Shown here: positions 59,351-64,000 of the stretch, piece by piece
How the letters are laid out: each line of letters opens with the position of its first letter
Position numbering within the stretch: position 1 is the stretch's first letter
Source: Kribbella steppae
GTDB taxonomy: Bacteria > Actinomycetota > Actinomycetes > Propionibacteriales > Kribbellaceae
NCBI RefSeq assembly: GCF_004342025.1
Contig: NZ_SLWN01000019.1
Location: forward strand, 62,001-126,000
Direction of reading: 5' to 3'
Length of the DNA stretch: 64,000 bases
Translations under genes and position numbers: made by a program
The notes under the pieces: model-generated
What the model saw: only the letters and a program-made list of their open reading frames with translations
Database searches by the model: none
Told to the model about the DNA's origin: nothing

Positions 59351-62263
59351 ATGGAACAAGAAGCTCCGGCCGGCTGGGAGTTCTTCGACTCCGTCGACTT
59401 CCCGACCGACCACACCGACGACCCGATGGGTCGGCCGCGGGTCCGGCACGTCGTCACTGCGGTGGTGGTCGGGCACGAGGGCGCCGCCTGGCTGCCCCGG
59501 CTGTCCGAGGCGCTGTGGGCGCTGAACCCACGCCCCGACCGGCTGATCGCGATCGACACCGGCTCCACCGACGAGACGGCCGAGTTGCTCGGCGCGATGC
59601 CCGGGGTCGAGCCCGTGGTCAGCGTGTCCGCCCGCACCGGTTTCGGTACGGCGGTCGCCCGCGGGATCGAGGCGGTCGGCTTCGCACCGATCCCGTCGTC
59701 CGTCGGCCCGTACGGCGATGACGGTCACATGCCGGTGGTCGAGTGGCTGTGGCTGCTGCACGACGACTGCGCGCCCGCTCCGAAGGCCCTGGAGAAGTTG
59801 TTGCTCCAGGCCACTATGTCGCCGGACACCGGGGTCTGGGGCCCGAAGCTGCGGCTGTGGCCGCGGGACCGTGAGCTGCTCGAGGTCGGCGTCACCACCT
59901 CACTCGGCGGTCGTCGCGACACCGGGATCGAGAACGGCGAGCTCGACCAGGGCCAGCACGACCAACTGCGGAACGTGCTCTCGGTCAGCTCGGCCGGCAT
60001 GCTGGTCCGCCGCGACGTCTGGGAGGCGCTGCACGGTTTCGACCCGCGGCTGCCGATGTTCCGCGACGACCTCGACTTCGGCTGGCGCGCCAGCCGCGCG
60101 GGCTACAAGGTCGGCGTCGCACCCGACGCGGTCGTCTACCACGCGCAGGCCGCCGCGACCGGTGAGCGCGCGCTGGCCGGCACCCGGCGGCACGCGTACC
60201 AGCTCGACCGCTCGCACGCGTACTACACCGTCCTGGCCAACGCACCCGGCAAGCTGCTGCCACTGCTGATCCTGCGCTTCCTGCTCGGCACGATCATGCG
60301 CTCGATCTGGTTCCTCATCGGCAAGACGCCGTCCGGTGCTGTCGACGAGTGGACCGCACTGCTCGGCACGTTGCTCGCCGGCGGCTGGACCCAGGCTCGC
60401 AAGGACCGCCGCAACATCGATCGAGTCCCGTACGACGACATCAAGGGACTGTTCTCCCGGTCCGTGCACGCCTTGCGGCAAAACTTGGAGGAGACGACCA
60501 GCACGATCTCCGAGCGGATCCGCGAAGCGTGGGCGGACGAGCCGGAAGAGCAGGTCGTCACCACCGCACGCCGGGCGAAGTCCACGGCCCGCGTTGCCGT
60601 CGATCAGCCTCGTTGGCGCCGGCAACTGATTCGCCGGCCGTTCCTGGTTGCCTGGGTCCTCCTCGCGATCGGTGCGTTCGTCGCGGCCCGCAGCCTGATC
60701 GGTGGCGGTGTCCTGCGATCCAACCTGCTGCTGCCGCCGCACGAGACCCTTGGCGCGCTCTGGCATGCAGCGGCTGCTGCACCGCCGGGTGTGACACCTC
60801 CTGCTTGGCTTGGGCAGTTCTGGGCCTTCTCCACAGTGATGTTCGGTCCGTCCGGTGCGACGAACCTGCTGCTACTCGGTGCTGTTCCGTTGGCCGGTCT
60901 GTCCGCGTGGGCGTTGCTGCGTTCGTTCGTCACCGACCGGGTGGCCCGGGCGTGGGGCGCGACGGCGTACGGGCTTGCTGTCTTTGCGAACGGCGCCGTC
61001 ACGCAGGGGCGGATCGGGACGTGTGTGGCGGCGATCGTGCTGCCGTTGCTCGGTGCTGCCGTGCACACGATCGCTCGACGGCGTCGCGTGATCATCCAGG
61101 GCAGTTGGCGGGCCGCATGGTTCGCAGGGATCTGCCAGGCCGTGCTGTTCGCGTTCACGCCGGCACTGGGTCTGCTGGTCAGCGTCACGCTGGTCATCGG
61201 CGGAGTGCTCGGACTGGGGTGGCGCCGACAGGGTCGCCAGCTCGTCTTCTCCGTCGTACTGGGTCTGCTGCTCGTGCTGCCGTGGACGATTCAGTTGGTA
61301 CTGCACCCGTCGCGAATCGGTCAGGAAGCGGGCGGACCGCCGACTGCGGCCGTTGGTCCGGGTGACAGCCTTCCGCACTTGCTGACCGGTACGCCGATCG
61401 GTGCGCCGACGCCTTGGTGGTTCGTCGTACCGCTGATCCTGGTGGCGTTGGTCGCTCTGCTGCGTGAGTCGCGGCAGCGCTACGAACTGCTTGGGTGGTT
61501 CGCCGCACTCGCCGGTCTGGCCGCAACACTGGTTGCCAGCCGGCTGGGTGGTGGCAGTGGGCCGCTGATGTTCCTGATGACCGCGGGCTGGATCATCGCG
61601 GTAGCTGTCGCCTGGGACTCGGTCGGGAAGTCGACCGAGGTCATCGTGCAGGGTCTGCTCGGGCTCGTGCTGGTGACGACGATCGTGACCGCCGGGTTCT
61701 GGATGGTGCGTGGTGCCGACGGGCCGCTGTGGCGTGGCACCGCGCAGGACCTCCCGGCGTACCTGATCTCCGCGCAGGATCCGCCGGAGGACGCATCGAT
61801 CCTGGTGGTGCGTAAGGACCCCAGTACTCCGATGCGGTACTCGCTGGTGAAGGACGGCGGTCCGCGGATGGGCTCGCTGGAGGCTGCGCCGAAGCCGGAG
61901 CAGACCAAGCCGATCACCGATGTGTTGTCGACGCTCGGCGGTGGCGGTACAGGTGAGGAAGGTCGGCAGTTGGCCGGCTTGGCGATCGACTACGTCTACC
62001 TGCCCGCACCGGTCGACCCGACGCTCCAGGCGACTCTCGACTCGCTGCCGGGGCTGACCCGGGCCAGTGCGACCGACGGTGACGCGGCCTGGTTGGTCGA
62101 CAGGTCGGACGCCAAGGGCACTTCGCCGCTCACCGACGTGACCCACACCCTGTGGCGCGTGCTCGGCCTGATCGGCTGGATCATCGCGCTGATCTTCTGC
62201 CTGCCGACCGTCCGACGTACCGTCGCGGTCCCGCACGGCACCCACGCGAGGAGGGACCGATGA
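59351..62263 (+). CDS. Large membrane glycosyltransferase (GT2 fused to multi-pass domain)
   Basis: A 970-residue protein. The N-terminal GT2 domain (about 35-310) has VTAVVVGHEGAAWLPRL, IAIDTGSTDETAELL, the DxD-like LLHDDCAPAPKALEKL and FRDDLDFGWRASRAGYKVG. After a first pair of helices (about 300-330) and a linker, some ten further membrane helices follow (about 430-820), then an extracytoplasmic segment and a last helix. It probably transfers a sugar from nucleotide or lipid donor for wall glycan. The ATG at 59351 is used; a TTG at 59309 is possible. Overlaps DUF5719 by ATGA. Confidence 0.85.
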   Translation: MEQEAPAGWEFFDSVDFPTDHTDDPMGRPRVRHVVTAVVVGHEGAAWLPRLSEALWALNPRPDRLIAIDTGSTDETAELLGAMPGVEPVVSVSARTGFGTAVARGIEAVGFAPIPSSVGPYGDDGHMPVVEWLWLLHDDCAPAPKALEKLLLQATMSPDTGVWGPKLRLWPRDRELLEVGVTTSLGGRRDTGIENGELDQGQHDQLRNVLSVSSAGMLVRRDVWEALHGFDPRLPMFRDDLDFGWRASRAGYKVGVAPDAVVYHAQAAATGERALAGTRRHAYQLDRSHAYYTVLANAPGKLLPLLILRFLLGTIMRSIWFLIGKTPSGAVDEWTALLGTLLAGGWTQARKDRRNIDRVPYDDIKGLFSRSVHALRQNLEETTSTISERIREAWADEPEEQVVTTARRAKSTARVAVDQPRWRRQLIRRPFLVAWVLLAIGAFVAARSLIGGGVLRSNLLLPPHETLGALWHAAAAAPPGVTPPAWLGQFWAFSTVMFGPSGATNLLLLGAVPLAGLSAWALLRSFVTDRVARAWGATAYGLAVFANGAVTQGRIGTCVAAIVLPLLGAAVHTIARRRRVIIQGSWRAAWFAGICQAVLFAFTPALGLLVSVTLVIGGVLGLGWRRQGRQLVFSVVLGLLLVLPWTIQLVLHPSRIGQEAGGPPTAAVGPGDSLPHLLTGTPIGAPTPWWFVVPLILVALVALLRESRQRYELLGWFAALAGLAATLVASRLGGGSGPLMFLMTAGWIIAVAVAWDSVGKSTEVIVQGLLGLVLVTTIVTAGFWMVRGADGPLWRGTAQDLPAYLISAQDPPEDASILVVRKDPSTPMRYSLVKDGGPRMGSLEAAPKPEQTKPITDVLSTLGGGGTGEEGRQLAGLAIDYVYLPAPVDPTLQATLDSLPGLTRASATDGDAAWLVDRSDAKGTSPLTDVTHTLWRVLGLIGWIIALIFCLPTVRRTVAVPHGTHARRDR

Positions 62264-63741
62264 GGCGACTGCTCGCGGACGCGCGGATCCGGCTCGGTGC
62301 CTGTGTGCTGGCGATGGCTGCCGCTGCTGGGCTGGGCATCGTCACGCAGGCCAAGGAGCCGGTGACGAGGGCCGAGGGCGTGGAAGAGCCCGCCCGCGCA
62401 GTGGTGAACCGTACGGCGCTGTCCTGCCCGGCCCTGGCCGGTGGTGGCAAGCTGTCGAGTGTGGTCAACGCGGTGGCGCCCGCGCTGCCCGAAGGTACGC
62501 CGACCGCCGCGGGAAACGCGACACCGCTGACCATCGCGCCCCTGCCGGAGACGGCCGACCCGACCGGGTCGCTGCTCGTGCGCGGCAAGATCGCGTCGAG
62601 CGCTCCGGCCACCAAACCCGCGCCGCTGATGATCCGCGGCGTCGGCCCGCTCGCGGCCGGCACCGTCGGCACCAGTACGACGACCTCGGTCGAAGGCGTG
62701 AACCAGGGCATGGCGAGTACGCCGTGCCAGGTGCCCGGCTCGGACTTCTGGTTCGTCGGTGCGTCCGGGGCGAGTGACCGCCGGGACGTGCTGGTGCTGA
62801 CGAACCTCGACAGCATCAACGCCGAGGTCAACGTCACCGTCTACGCGCGCACCGGTCCGCAGGATCTGCCGCAGGCCCGGGGCATCGTCGTACCGGCGCG
62901 GGGGACGGCGGACCTGTACCTCAACCTGATCGCGCGCAACCTGCGTGACATCGCGCTGCACGTGGAGTCCACCGGTGGCCGGGTGGCGCCGGCCCTGCGG
63001 TCCAACGCGACCGAGGCAGGCAGCGAGCCGGCCGGCGTGGACTGGCTGAACCCGTCGGCACCGCCGGCGAACAAGGTGTTCGTGCCCGCCGCCGCCCCCG
63101 GCGCCGGACTGCGCATCCTGTCGGTGGCGAACCCGACCGACCTTCAGGCGAGCGCCAGCCTGACCGTGCACGGGCCGAACGGTCCGTTCAAGCCGGCCGG
63201 TCTGGAGACCGTGCAGATCCCGGCCGGGTCGGTGAAGACCTTCCGGCTCGACCCTGTGCTGCACGGCGATCCCAGCGCCGTCACGGTGACGTCGGACCAG
63301 CCGGTGACGGCCTCCATGCGGATGGTGGACGCTACCGGGAGCGACTTCGCGTCGATCGGATCGGCCGAGGCGCTGACCGGGCCGGCGTACCTGGTTCTGC
63401 CGGCGCATCAGCAGCCCGCGATGCTGCAGGTGACCGCGCCCGGCAAGACCGGGAGTGTGAAGGTCGAGCTGCGTGACGTGGCCGGGCGGGTGCTGGACAC
63501 GCGGGCGCTCGACGTGATCGCCGGTGCGACCACTCAGATCCCGCTCAAGGCTCAGCCGCGTCCGACGTACCTGATGGTTGAGCAGACTCGCGGCACGGTG
63601 GTGGCCGGTGTCACGTTGATGCCTGCGGCGAAGCCGGATGAGGACGACGTTGCTCAGGTGGCTGCCTGGCCGCTGAACACCTCGCTGGTGTTCCGGGCGC
63701 AGCTCGGGGCCGAGCCGGATGTGCGCGCTGCGCTGAGGTAG
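62260..63741 (+). CDS. DUF5719 secreted/membrane-anchored protein
   Basis: A 493-residue protein with an N-terminal signal anchor (about 8-28; RLGACVLAMAAAAGLGIV) and an extracytoplasmic domain of repeated beta-rich modules (DFWFVGASGASDRRDVLVLTN is quoted in part: FWFVGASGASDRRDVLV; LRILSVANPTDLQASASL; MRMVDATGSDFASIGSA), typical of DUF5719. It is translationally coupled to the large glycosyltransferase and probably assists the same wall process. Function unknown. Confidence 0.83.
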   Translation: MRRLLADARIRLGACVLAMAAAAGLGIVTQAKEPVTRAEGVEEPARAVVNRTALSCPALAGGGKLSSVVNAVAPALPEGTPTAAGNATPLTIAPLPETADPTGSLLVRGKIASSAPATKPAPLMIRGVGPLAAGTVGTSTTTSVEGVNQGMASTPCQVPGSDFWFVGASGASDRRDVLVLTNLDSINAEVNVTVYARTGPQDLPQARGIVVPARGTADLYLNLIARNLRDIALHVESTGGRVAPALRSNATEAGSEPAGVDWLNPSAPPANKVFVPAAAPGAGLRILSVANPTDLQASASLTVHGPNGPFKPAGLETVQIPAGSVKTFRLDPVLHGDPSAVTVTSDQPVTASMRMVDATGSDFASIGSAEALTGPAYLVLPAHQQPAMLQVTAPGKTGSVKVELRDVAGRVLDTRALDVIAGATTQIPLKAQPRPTYLMVEQTRGTVVAGVTLMPAAKPDEDDVAQVAAWPLNTSLVFRAQLGAEPDVRAALR

Positions 63742-64000
63742 TCAGCCTTCGGAGGAGTTCGCGCCGGGGTCCTGCAACATTCGCAGATGTCGTCGGCGGG
63801 CCACCTCGACCGGCGCGCCCGGAGTGCCGGCGCCCGGCTCCTGCCGTGGCAGCGGCCGGGCCGCTTCGCGGACCGCGTTCGCCAGCGCTTCCAGGTCGTC
63901 CGACGACGGTCCGGCCGCGGCCGGGTCCGGAGCCAGCCGGATCACTTCCCAGCCGTTCGGAGCCGTCAGCCGGTCGGCGTGGTCGGCACAGAGGTCGTAG
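63742..64000 (-). CDS. DUF3499 family protein, C-terminal part (5' end beyond window)
   Basis: The last ~85 residues of a DUF3499 protein: YDLCADHADRLTAPNGWEVI runs in from the right edge, the most conserved block of the family, followed by a variable tail (LARRRHLRMLQDPG-type). Full-length members are 100-160 residues with further N-terminal Cys residues that may bind metal. It is convergent with DUF5719, and in mycobacteria the homologue (Rv3258c type) lies near whiB2, in line with the local synteny. Confidence 0.85.
   Translation of the reverse strand, partial: YDLCADHADRLTAPNGWEVIRLAPDPAAAGPSSDDLEALANAVREAARPLPRQEPGAGTPGAPVEVARRRHLRMLQDPGANSSEG

Overview
The window looks like chromosomal DNA of a high-GC actinobacterium (by eye roughly 70% G+C in most genes, many GTG/TTG starts, frequent ATGA stop/start overlaps). 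F420 biosynthesis genes, a WhiB regulator, LCP and DUF3499/DUF5719 proteins and the PF04672 methyltransferase point to Actinomycetia. The overall gene set is most like Propionibacteriales such as Kribbella or Nocardioides; that placement is inference. No rRNA, intact tRNA or CRISPR array was seen.

Layout. 1-6.2 kb: end of PEP carboxylase, BirA, an OFA-type transporter with a tiny membrane partner, a PH-domain protein, a tyrosine phosphatase and a DUF899 protein. 6.4-10 kb: a SigX5-like sigma factor, then a patch with visibly lower GC holding a DUF2690 secreted protein, a LuxR-type regulator, a tRNA-Arg(CCT)-like relic and the C-terminal stump of a tyrosine integrase; this reads as the scar of an integrated element. 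10-16.3 kb: acyl-CoA dehydrogenase, UDP-glucose dehydrogenase, an MFS exporter, purK-purE and a GtrA protein. 16.4-20 kb: PhyH oxygenase, AraC regulator, SRPBCC and Eis-type acetyltransferase.

19.9-22.8 kb is the most unusual coding locus: a glutamate-cysteine ligase, a GshB-type ATP-grasp ligase and a MAPEG protein form a tightly coupled three-gene operon divergent from a MarR regulator, with a perfect 10-bp inverted repeat between them. This predicts glutathione (or a related gamma-Glu-Cys thiol) in a lineage that normally uses mycothiol. 22.9-34.5 kb is accessory: small regulators, hydrolases, a pile-up of gene fragments around an orphan ferredoxin (25.1-25.8 kb), the DUF5753 regulator/SAM methyltransferase pair, AzlCD exporters and a membrane-embedded spermidine-synthase-like protein.

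34.7-43.7 kb is a cell-surface polymer locus: secreted protease, LCP ligase, glycosyltransferase, TagGH-like exporter, phosphatase, glycerol-1-phosphate-dehydrogenase-like enzyme, LicC-like nucleotidyltransferase and UDP-glucose epimerase. 43.7-52.5 kb: SDR enzymes, TIGR03089, TatA, LysR, two CNNM/CorC membrane proteins, an NAD kinase with a duplicated tail and GDP-mannose synthesis.

52.5-54.3 kb is a 1.9-kb non-coding, repeat-dense stretch: eleven 29-bp tandem units, a 55-bp repeat, a 26-bp inverted repeat with two internal mini-hairpins, and two copies of a ~90-nt palindrome also found at 34.6 kb. 54.3-64 kb carries DUF3105, fbiB-fbiA, a Gln-rich membrane protein, whiB, a large membrane glycosyltransferase, DUF5719 and DUF3499. 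This resembles the conserved manB-fbiAB-whiB2 neighbourhood of mycobacteria and runs off the right edge.
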